DNA of 64,000 nucleotides from Exophiala sp. HKRS030. Taxonomy: Eukaryota > Ascomycota > Eurotiomycetes > Chaetothyriales > Herpotrichiellaceae. The stretch spans positions 1,364,001 through 1,428,000 of the forward strand of contig JAHWDD010000010.1 in NCBI GenBank assembly GCA_023897205.1, given 5' to 3'. This document shows, piece by piece, positions 45,501 through 55,235 of the stretch. Position 1 is the first letter of the stretch, and each line of letters starts with the position of its first letter. The notes beneath the pieces are model-generated. The model ran no database searches and had not been told where the DNA came from. It saw only the letters and a list, made by a program, of their open reading frames with translations. Both the position numbers and the translations under genes were made by a program.

Positions 45501-45976
45501 AGGATATTCTTCCCATCTTGCTGTAGACGCTTGGAAGCTGCTTCTGAACTTAACCCTACATTCGGGGACACTCGATATCGGTTACAAAGCTCATCTGCGC
45601 TGACCATATGTTGGTCTGCTTGTGCAAAATCCTTGCTTGTATGCTTTTTGTCCTTTCTTTTCTCGCCCGCGGCGGATGCGTCCTTGTCGTACTGGCTTCT
45701 TGACTCGCTGACGTTGAACGACAAAGTTCTAAACCCGATAGGTATCCCGGAAATTTGATTACTTCTTGAACGGATGCTGTTGATGGAATCTCGACGGCTC
45801 AGAGGACGGCCGCGAGGGCGATTGGGAGTTCTCTCATCGTCGCGGTCAAGGAAACGATCCGGAGGTTGTTGTTCTTGAAAGAAAATTTGACGGCGAGATG
45901 GCGCATCGGGGGTAGGATCGAGCATGGTCTGCATGCAAACTTCTTTCTCCTGTGAAGCAGGCTGCTTCGTGGTCAT
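42547..45976 (-). CDS. P-type ATPase, Na+/K+-ATPase-like (type IIC-like)
   Basis: Two exons, complement of join(42547..44307, 44411..45976), give 1108 residues. The N-terminus of about 120 residues is hydrophilic and Arg/Ser-rich. The actuator loop has ALTGESEEIEG and the phosphorylation loop CSDKTGTLTKNQM, with the Asp that is phosphorylated. The nucleotide domain has LVKGAPD, FDPPRPEA and MTGD, and the hinge is GDGVNDAPALKAADVGIAM. Helix M4 reads IPEGMPVGVALTL, close to the PEGL of Na+/K+ and H+/K+ pumps and unlike the ENA-type Na+ pumps. The six-helix C-terminal domain is complete. Fungal IIC-like ATPases exist but their ion specificity is poorly known. Its place inside an oxygenase-rich region is unexplained. 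The first in-frame ATG is used as the start. Confidence 0.93.
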
Positions 45977-46666
45977 CTTGGCGGGCAAGGTCAGGGCGGT
46001 ATGTCAACGCTGACAAGAAATCGTGAGATGTTATTGCAGTCATTCCTTCTATACTGGATTCACACTATTATATTCATAGTACAAAGTAAACGTCCCAACT
46101 TTGCAACGTTTCATACGGAGACACGAGTGACAGTGATCTATTACCCAATATTTGCATAAGAGAATCATTTAGTTGAACTCATTCCACGCAGCAAGGTTCG
46201 CCTCAAACCAATCTCGTCGGACCCACAAGTGATGTGTTCACCGTTGACAACCAAGTCGAAGGGTTCGCGAGACACGATACTTCTATGAGTCCGCGCTGTG
46301 AAGTAATGGAAATAGATCGCAGTGAAGACAGTACTAGGTTAGTGAGACCATTGCTTCATACTTTAAAGTGAATGAGACGTTTTCTGCGCTGCCAGTGGGG
46401 AGAACCCATGGAGAGTCACCATGCTGTGACAGCACGAAATACTGAAATCCCTCACTGTGACTGTATTCAAAGGAAGGCTGCGTGTGGGACATTCATCGCA
46501 CAACCAGTCATGCACAAACTCGGTGCGCATGGGACCCAATGTCTGCGGCTAGACGGAACCATCTGCTGTCTACGGATAGACGGAACCATGTGTGTTTGGG
46601 CACAAAACCCGGGTTCTCCACATTGCTAGATTACTCCCCTCCTCGCTCAGCGCGGCCTTCCAGATT
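45977..46666. other. intergenic, ATPase promoter side
   Basis: A 690-bp spacer between two minus-strand genes. It contains an internal near-repeat around 46550-46590, where the phrase GACGGAACCAT(C/G)TG occurs twice about 30 bp apart, each followed by similar sequence. No coding sequence supported. Confidence 0.4.
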
Positions 46667-48534
46667 CTACGCCTCATGTTGCACAATCTCCGTTTTTTCA
46701 AGCGACCCTTGGTGCTCTTTTCCGTAGTGTAAGATGTGGATTCTATCAACAGGAGCATCGACATGTGCAGTGAATTGATCACTGGGATCTCTGACAAAGA
46801 ACACAACTTCAGGGAGGTTAGCTAAGATTGGTCGGAAACATGGATCTCTTAACATACTCAGAACTGCAGCCACACTAAAGCAGCCGCCACAAATCCAAAC
46901 GTTCCGAAAAGCGATTGTGTAGGCGTCCAGCATGCCTCGAAGTCCGGCCTGCACGATTGCTGGTGTGACTCCTGGAAGCCTGGACAGAACTTCCTCGTTC
47001 TTGGTGGTGAGAGCGACAACAAATTCTTGTTGGCTAGCCTCTGGCAGTCCCAAGGGAAGAACAGCAGCGAGTATCTTTGGCACAAGATTGTCACGGACTG
47101 TCGAATTGAACAAGGCATTGAAAATAGCCAGACCGACAGAGCCGCCGAGAGCTCTAGTAGCAATGATCAAGCCAGTCCCGGTCGATATCAGTCGTGCGGG
47201 AATTGAAAGTTGAGCGGCAACAACGAGAGGATTCAGTGATAAGGCGAGTCCCATGCCAATAAAAATGTTATAGCCCCACAGGTTTGCAACAGGTGTTGAA
47301 GCTGTTGTTGTTGCCATGAGGACGAAGTAGACTATGAAGCATAAAAATGCGAGCACTGCAGGTGGTCGGACTTTCTTCGTCCGCGAGCAGTACAGTCCTG
47401 TAAGAATTGTGGTCACGATTGAGGCATAGTAGACAATACTGTAGATAAGTCCTGAGGTGAAAAGGTTCTGTCCATAGAGGAAGCTGCACTGGAAGCCAAA
47501 ATAGTTGGCTACAGCAATGAAAGAGAGGGATTCAACAAAGACCCCTGCTTGCGCAATGGCGAAATTGCGAGACTGGTATAAGTCGTGGTCGAACAGGCCA
47601 TGCTTTTTGTAAAACACCGTATAGCAGCCGAGAGCAATGGCGCTGGCAACACCGACAAGGAACGGCGCCAGAACGCGAGCACTGGTCCATGGGTAAGGAT
47701 TGTTGGAATACCCTAGGCCGACGCAGAACGTCAATAGAGAGGTCATCACGAGGAGAATCGCAGGAATATCCAAGTCAGATAACTTTTCGGAAAGACTCAG
47801 CCTCTGCTCTTGCCGCATTTGTGGTCGATAGAAAGTGGCCACCAGTAAGGCGCCGATAAAATATATGCCTGCGAGCAGGTAGAAGTAGCCTCGCCATCCG
47901 GAAGGGTTCGTCTTGACCATGGCACCAGCAACATACAGACCGATAATGGCTCCGATACCCGCCGCAAGAATAACAGCTGTCTGCGCCCATGGTCGAAATT
48001 TGCGTGGAAGTACCTCGGATGGAACAGCGTGCAAGATCGATTGACACCCAGGCGAGGCGCCGGCGACCACTGAAGCGCCTAGTATCATGCCAATGGAATT
48101 TGAACGACTCATGATGATACAACCGACAACGCTGATGAGTGCCGTGATGACGACCAACCACTTCCGACCCCAGAAGTCAGCGATTTGCGAGATTGGAGGC
48201 CCGGCGACTGTAGGATATAAAGCGACAATGATTGTCAGCCACGCAGCCTTGTCGTGGCCGCCTATGTCAGAAGTGATAGTTTGTCCCAGAAAGCCTGCTC
48301 CGTTGATTTGGAGCATATGAGCCATGTAGACAAAGACGATGGCCTGAAGGTAACAAGGTGAGCTTCTTTATTCCCATTCTTCTCGCAATTACACAAACTT
48401 ACAATCACGGTGAGGATAGAGCCAGCAGTAACCTTTTCATCCTCCCTGGAGTGGTCCACAGCAGGCTCAGAAATGCCGGTGGCTGCTCCCAACCTTTCGA
48501 CCTGGGCTTGCTCAATCTCAATATTCTTAGACAT
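46667..48534 (-). CDS. MFS transporter, TRI12-like, paralogue 2
   Basis: Three exons, complement of join(46667..46806, 46858..48343, 48403..48534), give 585 residues. The 44-residue first exon, the loop motif DFWGRKWLVVI and the blocks YSNNPYPWTSARV and STGTGLIIATRALGGSVGLAIFNALF closely parallel the transporter at 33.7-35.5 kb. A 51-nt intron (46857-46807, donor GTATGT, branch CTAAC, acceptor GAAG) is predicted because removing it aligns VLIVFFVRDP with the ending of paralogue 1. It is a multiple of three without a stop, so simple ORF reading hides it and adds 17 residues. About 14 membrane helices. It is divergent from the VOC gene over 655 bp. Confidence 0.87.
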
Positions 48535-49189
48535 GTTTATAGGCCGCGATTAGACCTCCGTACAGTGACCACTGCGATGTTGACTGACTCAATGCGAACT
48601 TCGCATTCAGTAGAACTTGCGAGGTGGATGGGCCATTTTATGTCCTTTTTCCGGCTCCGAAGCCCCGGTAGACACACCCCTGAGTCAGCCATTCTCGGGT
48701 AACAAGCGAAGAACTGATTTAACGTGGAGCAGAGCTTTGGACGCATGATACTGGACCTGGACCTCCAGTCTTGTCCCCGCCTTCCCCAGATCCGGGGGCT
48801 ACCCTTCACTAGCGCCGGAGTTCGGAAAAATGAGACAAGCCGAAGTGAAGTGCACGATTGCACCAAATTCCAGAATGGCCATGCCGAATCAAGGGCGGTC
48901 TTTGTTTTCCAGACTCTCAGTGACAAATTGGAATAGAAAGAACACAAAAGCTTGTTGCACTTGACAAGCACCGAACACCGGCCGGCACTGTTGGCCTCCG
49001 GGCCAAATGCCGATGGAAGGAAATCTTGACGAGTGACTAATTGTGCGGGTCCTGCAGCAATCGTTTAGACAGATAAACTGACTTCTCTTGAGCAAAAGCG
49101 TCGCCGATTCCTTCAAATATAAGCAATAAGCCTAGATCACCGGCACTATTCACACCAGGACACACCTGCTGACACTGAACTGATTGTCC
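48535..49189. promoter_or_regulatory. divergent promoter region, MFS/VOC
   Basis: A compact spacer that should carry both promoters. The close divergent pair suggests joint control of transporter and VOC protein. I found no TATA box of good quality and no coding sequence. Confidence 0.4.
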
Positions 49190-49843
49190 ATGATGATTAC
49201 GGACAGTGTTGTGAACGGCGCCACCAAGCCGACTTCCAAGCCGCACCCAAGTCCCACAACTTTTGCGCATGCTGTTCTCCGTACCACCATGGACCATTAC
49301 GAGGAAATGAGTCAATGGTACATTGATCTACTGGGGGCAGAAGTTGTCCATAAGACCGCCAATATTACTTTCCTGCGTTACGATGAAGAACATCACCGCA
49401 TCGCCATTTTTGCCAGTCCCCAGCATGTTCCAAAGACGAAGGGTGTCCTGAACGCAGAAGTCGATCATTTGGCCTTTACCTATGCCACTCTCACAGAGTT
49501 GGCACAAGTCTATACGTCGCTCAAGTCGAAGGCGTGGGAGCCGGTCTGGACTATCAACCATGGGCCTACAACAAGCATCTATTACCGCGATCCCGATGGC
49601 AATAAAGTCGAACTTCAGGTCGATAACTTTGATACTAAGGAAGGCGCCGACGCATTTATGAAAGGGCCATTATTCAGCATGAATCCAATCGGCACAGAAA
49701 TTGATGCTGATGTATGGGCTGCGGAGATATTGGCCAAGGTTCGTCCAAGCGGCGAAGAAGGATTGAACGACGAGGAGGTCAAGAGAATCAAGAAGAGGCG
49801 AGAAATTGGCGAGCGCTATAGCTTGCCCGACAATACTGTCTAA
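49190..49843 (+). CDS. VOC-superfamily protein, extradiol dioxygenase-like
   Basis: Intronless, 217 residues from the ATG at 49190. The paired beta-alpha-beta-beta-beta modules of the vicinal-oxygen-chelate fold are visible. Candidate metal ligands are the His of FAHAVLRT, the His of EVDHLAF and the Glu of KVELQVDN, the usual H-H-E arrangement. The first module has the helix YEEMSQWYIDLLGAEVV and the strand ITFLRYDEEHHRIAIF typical of biphenyl-2,3-diol 1,2-dioxygenase relatives. The C-terminal 40 residues form a charged extension. Possible reactions are ring cleavage of a catechol, glyoxalase-type isomerisation or resistance-type chemistry. Beside flavin and P450 hydroxylases, ring cleavage is the attractive reading but remains inference. 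Confidence 0.85.
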   Translation: MMITDSVVNGATKPTSKPHPSPTTFAHAVLRTTMDHYEEMSQWYIDLLGAEVVHKTANITFLRYDEEHHRIAIFASPQHVPKTKGVLNAEVDHLAFTYATLTELAQVYTSLKSKAWEPVWTINHGPTTSIYYRDPDGNKVELQVDNFDTKEGADAFMKGPLFSMNPIGTEIDADVWAAEILAKVRPSGEEGLNDEEVKRIKKRREIGERYSLPDNTV

Positions 49844-50138
49844 ATATGGTCTCCCTTGGCTCTCTGCAGAATCGCATTCTCTCGGAGCACGTAAAAAGAG
49901 CTTTACCACGGGGATGAGTGAGAACGTTCTGGTGAAAGATATGCAGGATAGGTAGATGTGGCTGTTGATGCAGCAGTAGAACAAGTAATGCAACAGCTAG
50001 AGCAAGAGACTTGCTCCCCAGACCTAACATAGATGCTCATTGACTTTATTCTTTCATAACTTTACTGATCTTTAGCTTGAAAGCGACTGGGACTTGCTTC
50101 TCTCTTGGCTTTTGTCCCCGTTCGAATCGATAACCACA
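49844..50138. other. convergent 3' spacer
   Basis: Short region between the VOC stop and the C-terminal coding remnant of the ligase. Nothing seen beyond 3' flanks. Confidence 0.45.
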
Positions 50139-51794
50139 TCACAGGCAACTACGTCGCTGTTGGAAGAGTTTTGCATCTGCTTTTGCCCATCCTTTGACGA
50201 CGCCTCGCATAATTTTGCCACTCAGAAGCCTCGGAATCGTTTCCTTGAACTGCACTCCACCTCTCAACTGCTTGTGTTTGGCCACCTTTTGAGCCACGTA
50301 ACTCATGATACCCTCTTCTGTCAATCCTTGACGGTGAGCGTCGGGATGCGCCACAACTTATCCTCGAGGATACTCATTCCCATCAACCGACAGTCCCACT
50401 ATGGCCGCATCCACAATTAACTCGTGTTGAAGCAGGACGGCTTCAAGCTCGGCGGGTGCTACCTGCAAGCCATTGACCTTGATCAGCTCTTTCTTCCGAT
50501 CCACAATCCACCATAGGTCGTCCTTGGTAGTGACTATATCACCAGTCTTCAGCCATCCGCCCGAGGCATAAGTTTCTGTCGTTGCCGTTTCATTATTCCA
50601 ATAGCCCAACATCATCTGAGGGCCACGTACCCAGAGCTCGCCGGGGCCCGTTTCAATCTCCTGGTCCCTGTCATCAACAATCATGGCTTCTGTATTTGGA
50701 AGTAGGTAGCCTATACTGTTATGAGTGTAGACCCTGTTGATCGGTAGCTTCGTACCGACGCAAGTAGTTTCCGTCATTCCCCAGCCGCGGGAGATGCAAA
50801 ACCCAAATCGCTTAACCAGGTCGGACTGTAGTTCTAGTGATATCGGTGCTGCGCCTACCATGACATTTTTTAGACTGCTCAGGTCGAACTTGATAGTGTC
50901 GGGACTTTTACCAATCAAGGCCATTACGGGTGGCACTGTCTGGATCGTAGTGATCTTGAACCTCTGAATGTATTCCAGGAATGAAGTAAGATTGAATCTC
51001 TCCATGATGTACACTGGGATTCCGAGTCGGCAAGCGATATTGATAGTGTATAGCTGAGAGAAAGCATGATAAAGAGGCAGGGCAGCAAGCCATCTTTCAT
51101 TGTTTCCAATTTCGGTTTCTGGCGCCGCATCGAACATCCCACAAAGGACTTGAGATGCATTTGACACGAGGTTGTAGTGGCTGGTACATACCCCCTTGGG
51201 TAAGCCTGTCGTTCCACTGGAGAAATTGATGGTCGCTATCTGCGTCTCAGCTCTATCACCAAGCTCGTCCCAATCCCAGGAAGCAGCGTCCTGATGCGAA
51301 GCAAGGAAAGTTGTCCAATCCCGAACACCATCTTGCGCAGCACAGACATGTGCTGAGAAAAGAAAAATCCTCGTCATTGACACTCCAGCTTTGATGGCAG
51401 CAGCCATTGCAGTTTTCAAGAGACTCGGATGGACCAGAATCATCGCGGCCTTGACGATTGTCATCTGATAAGCAAGTTCGTCAGCGTTGTAGGCTGGGTT
51501 GGCACCAGAGTAATATCTTTTGGAACCTGCGGCCCCGAGATATATCACCGGAACAAAGAGGTGGTTTGGCGTAAACACCATAATGGCGGCATTCTTTCTA
51601 ATCCCCAAGTTGTCCAGCCCCAGAGCAAATCTCTTCACCCAGAGCAACATATCAGCCGGCGATAACTTGTTGCTGGGGAACTTGGCATCAACCCAGAGAG
51701 GTGTTGAGGAAGGAGCCTTCTCCTTCGGGAATAAGTATGATAGAATGTTACATTTCGGGATGTCGATATCGTCGTAAGGCGATTTGTAAATCAT
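50139..51794 (-). pseudogene. AMP-forming acyl-CoA ligase (4CL-like) with premature TAA
   Basis: The intronless ANL-superfamily frame opens at 51794 and runs 478 codons to a TAA at 50360-50358. The same frame then continues open for 72 codons to 50139 with normal ligase C-terminal sequence. Core motifs are intact: FSSGTTGLPKG (A3), GWGMTETT (A5), YLKTGD-like GWLKTGDI (A7) and IVDRKKELIKVNG (A8). The stop falls in the short hinge after NEYPRG, before VVAHPD, where relatives usually have Tyr. The segment after the stop includes PRLLSGKIMR, whose Lys is the adenylation catalytic residue. The truncated product would bind ATP but should not adenylate efficiently. No GT..AG intron removes the stop. 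It is either a recent nonsense allele, a sequencing error or a functional short form. Expected substrates are aromatic or medium-chain acids. Confidence 0.85.
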
Positions 51795-52533
51795 TTCTCT
51801 GACGTCTCGACCCAGGAGTAGTAATTACGAGCCTTCTGGTGTGACTATCGTGAAACAGTAGAGCGGCCTTGGCGGTTAAAACTTTCACTCGAAGATTGAT
51901 AACTGTGAGAATCATAGCCTTCATGACGAGGTTCTGATACCTGTAACGAGGAAGTTCATGATTTACCGAGGCCCCTCTGGATTGGCTCCACTTCACGCAG
52001 ACTCTGGAGCAAATCCCATAGCAACCCACAATGGGTTGCATCCTGCTACAGCCGCTCGGTGTCTTTTAGGAGCCCGAAAACAAAAAGGAGAGGTTTCGGG
52101 CTCGGTGCGTACTCTTGGTCCCGTGTTGGACTATTCATTGTTCTGAATAACTCAGCCCCACTTGCTTGGAGCCATTGACATTACTCGAGAGCACCGAGGT
52201 CGTCAACGATACCTATTCCGAGCGGATCCCCCTACATCTATATCCGACTGAGGCAGGCCCAGACTTGTATCCGCCCGAGGGCATTGCCGCTACAGACCTA
52301 CACTGAATGGCTACCCCTACCTGTCGAGTCCTGACTGACCTCACCAAAAGCACTCCGTCGGAAGTCCCAAACTTCGCCGATATCGAAAGTGCCGAGGGCC
52401 TCGCAAAGTTGTACTTTAGATCTGATCTAGCCAATGTAGCAGAGCATAGTGTTTACTAGCACAGCAGATTAACGCGAAATCAATACTTAGCTTTAAGAAC
52501 TCAGTCAGATGAAAATCACACTCATCTAGTAAC
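51795..52533. promoter_or_regulatory. divergent region, ligase/SDR
   Basis: A 739-bp spacer that should contain the promoters of the ligase and the dehydrogenase. Short overlapping frames only. Confidence 0.4.
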
Positions 52534-53337
52534 ATGGAGTTTAAGAGCAAGATTATTGTCGTCACTGGTGCAGCTCGCGGTATAGGGCGAGCTGCAGCCA
52601 TAGAATACGCTCGTCAAGGCCCGCGTGTTGTATTAGCAGACATCAATATGGCAGAACAACAAGCAACGGTATCTCAGCTTCGAGCCAGTGGCTACGACGC
52701 CCATGCATATAAGGTCGACATTGCTCTGGACGAAGAAGTTCATCGATTCGCAGCTTGGGTTATAAAAAATCTTGGTGCACCAGACCCAATACATAACAAT
52801 GCAGTTATGCTCAGATCGGGGGGAATACTTGACATTGACATTGATGATGCTCAGGAACAGATGAACGTCAATGTCTTCGGCTATCTCCGGGTTGTAAGAG
52901 CGTTCTTACCAGCGATGCTTGAACGTGGTGACGGTCATATCGCAGTGACCGCATCTCCCAACGGCATCAACCCTCAACCATTGGTATCAGCAAATCTGGC
53001 GGCGTATTGTTTATGCAAAGCTGCGGACGTGTCCCTTGCACAATGTCTGGCTGTCAGCCTCAAGCCACGTGGGCTTTCTGTATCGCTACTGTTGCCCGAT
53101 ATCTCATACACAGAATCCATCAAAGAACTTTCTGGGAAAGCGACCGCTGAATTTCATCAGGGACTGGCTCAAGTCATGATCGCCCATGGCACTTCCCCAG
53201 AGACAAATGCTAAAATATTAATTGAAGGACTGAAAGAGGGGAAGTTTTTCGTGAATGCCCATCCCGGCTACGAAGATGCATTGAAAGACTGGGTATCCAA
53301 TGATCTAAATCCTTTAGTCGACTGGGTTGAGATCTAA
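52534..53337 (+). CDS. short-chain dehydrogenase/reductase (classical SDR)
   Basis: Intronless, 267 residues. The cofactor motif TGAARGIG starts at residue 11, and an Asp ends strand beta-2 (VVLADIN), which generally favours NAD(H). The structural NNAG motif reads NNAV. The catalytic YxxxK is YCLCK in helix 5, with TAS in the preceding strand providing the serine. The C-terminal part (FFVNAHPGYEDALKDWVSNDL) is typical of all-alcohol-type fungal SDRs. It probably oxidises an alcohol or dihydrodiol, or reduces a ketone, in the pathway. It lies upstream of an esterase-like gene on the same strand, 489 bp apart, and divergent from the broken ligase. Confidence 0.9.
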   Translation: MEFKSKIIVVTGAARGIGRAAAIEYARQGPRVVLADINMAEQQATVSQLRASGYDAHAYKVDIALDEEVHRFAAWVIKNLGAPDPIHNNAVMLRSGGILDIDIDDAQEQMNVNVFGYLRVVRAFLPAMLERGDGHIAVTASPNGINPQPLVSANLAAYCLCKAADVSLAQCLAVSLKPRGLSVSLLLPDISYTESIKELSGKATAEFHQGLAQVMIAHGTSPETNAKILIEGLKEGKFFVNAHPGYEDALKDWVSNDLNPLVDWVEI

Positions 53338-53826
53338 ACCACTGATCTCACTCACCATCGCCAGCAAGTTGGACACCACAAGTAACGCAGTTCTATTTTA
53401 ATTCTATTATCTTATGCAAAGAATGTTGATACTGAAAGACGGTTAAGATATAGGTTCATGGAGGACTCGCGTTCAAAACTTTAGTGCACATCTAATCCGC
53501 TTTGCTCAATTCATCCCACCCTCTGCTTATAAGCCTATGGCCTAGATTCCGCGTCTCTTCCCCCCTCACCTGTGATGATGTCGCATAACAAATGTGGTAT
53601 TTCAGGTCGGAACTCGGCCTTATCTAAAAACCCCGACGACTATGGATTATGCGGGTTAGGATATCCCGAAGCTTGGTCAGCCCTCAAAAAGTCATAATTG
53701 TTCAACACATACTGATTTGCCGTCCTCTCTTCTTGAGAGGTCTCGCAGTCAGCCACGCTCGTTGACACGGCTGCAGTGTTGTTGAGTTTGAGTAGTCATC
53801 TAAACAGCCTATCGGTCTCCATCAGA
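53338..53826. promoter_or_regulatory. intergenic, esterase promoter
   Basis: Spacer between SDR stop and esterase ATG. The esterase start used is the ATG at 53827; an upstream GTG-initiated extension in frame is not considered real. No other feature seen. Confidence 0.4.
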
Positions 53827-54813
53827 ATGGAATTTCTCCCCCCTCTTGGCCGAGATGTCATGGCAGCCGTGGCCCCCACCTTCAAGGTCTTTGGAGATCT
53901 TTTGCGACAACCTGAGCGCTTGGCCCTCCTCCAAGCTACGAGGAGGGAAGAGCATCGCTATGGCGATCATCCACGACAGATACTTGATCTGTACCGTCCA
54001 TCAAAAGACCTGAGTCGGGTCACCCAAGGCGAAAATGCTAGAGAGAGTCAAATTCTCGTCTTTATCTATGGCGGTGGTTTTGCGAGGGGCGACAGGATTG
54101 AGCCTGCAATCGACGGCGAAGTGGTATATAAAGGGTTGGGACATTTCATGGCAGAGCAATTAGGCTACGACACCGTCATCATGGACTATCGCCTTTTACA
54201 GCACGGTGCGACTTTCAATAGTGGCGGGGAAGACCTTGATTTGGTGGTGACTTGGATCGAGAATACTCTATGCCAAAAGAATGATGCAGAGTCCAAAAGC
54301 CCTACGGGGCGTGATATGGTCATCATGGGCAACTCGGCCGGCGGTGTGCACTTGACTTCGTGGCTTTTCGACGATGCATTCGCGAGCACAAGACAGAGAC
54401 TAATGAAAAGCTCATCGAATTTGCGCTTGAAATCGGCAGTCATTCTGAGTTCCACCATGCTGTTGGATCCCCATGTTCCAGCAATGCGGCCTAGCTTGCT
54501 AGGATATTATGGAAGTGAGGAGGATATCGTCGGGAAATCGCCCCTCAACTTGATGCGCAGGGCCACAACGTCGAACGCTGGTGAGAAGTTATGGCCGCAT
54601 ATCCTGCTCATCACGACAGAATTTGATCCGGAGTTTGTTAGTGAAACTAGCAAGACTTTTCTCATGGAGTGGATCAGTAAGGGTGGTAAAGGCGACTACT
54701 GGGAGCTTATAGGACATAATCATCTCAGCCCACCGCTCGCGTTGGGCACAGGGAACGAAAAGGCTGAGGCTTGGGGGTTCGAGCTTGGCCAACGATTAGC
54801 CCAAATAAAGTAA
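53827..54813 (+). CDS. alpha/beta hydrolase, HSL/carboxylesterase type
   Basis: Intronless, 328 residues. The oxyanion-hole motif of the hormone-sensitive-lipase group appears as YGGGFARG in place of HGGG. The nucleophile elbow is GNSAGG and the late acidic/His elements are TTEFDPEF and GHNHLSP, so the Ser-Asp-His triad seems complete. DHPRQILDLYRP near residue 45 is the usual cap-to-core start in BD-FAE/kynurenine formamidase-like relatives. There is no signal peptide, so it should act in the cytosol. A role in hydrolysing a ring-cleavage product, lactone or acyl ester fits the neighbours, but the substrate is unknown. The next gene, a flavin monooxygenase, converges on it. Confidence 0.88.
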   Translation: MEFLPPLGRDVMAAVAPTFKVFGDLLRQPERLALLQATRREEHRYGDHPRQILDLYRPSKDLSRVTQGENARESQILVFIYGGGFARGDRIEPAIDGEVVYKGLGHFMAEQLGYDTVIMDYRLLQHGATFNSGGEDLDLVVTWIENTLCQKNDAESKSPTGRDMVIMGNSAGGVHLTSWLFDDAFASTRQRLMKSSSNLRLKSAVILSSTMLLDPHVPAMRPSLLGYYGSEEDIVGKSPLNLMRRATTSNAGEKLWPHILLITTEFDPEFVSETSKTFLMEWISKGGKGDYWELIGHNHLSPPLALGTGNEKAEAWGFELGQRLAQIK

Positions 54814-55235
54814 TCAAAGATAAATGTAAGGCTGAGGCGAAGAAGAGAGCGACGTTGAATTACACTGCGCCTCGAGAGCAAAACATCAAGCTCAACAATT
54901 AATGACCTTGCTCACACAGTCATAAGAGACGATTACGTTGTAAGCACATGGCAGACAGTAAGTGACTCATGCTGAGGACAGTGTAGATATTCTGTTCGGT
55001 CCCCATCGCTTTGATTGACAAGAATCTGCGAAAATCTGCAGTCTTCACTCAGAACCATAAGTACTAGCACTTCTGTTAAGCTATTCATGTTCACTAAGAC
55101 GCTGTTTCAAGGTACACCAACGGCTACAAATGGCTTCCTGGTCATTTGTCATCCTTAAACTTTTTGATATTTGAGGATGTAAGCACTGTACAGAAGTTCA
55201 GTCCTTCCTTCGTCAGCCCTTGCCATGATGGCACT
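54814..55235. other. convergent 3' spacer
   Basis: Holds the 3' flanks of the esterase and the second flavin monooxygenase. No coding sequence supported. Confidence 0.45.

Noticed and set aside
50352..50366. Programmed stop-codon readthrough for the acyl-CoA ligase
   Set aside because: The context is TAA followed by GTT. Known fungal readthrough signals (for example UGA CUA for peroxisomal extensions) are not present, so a nonsense change is simpler.
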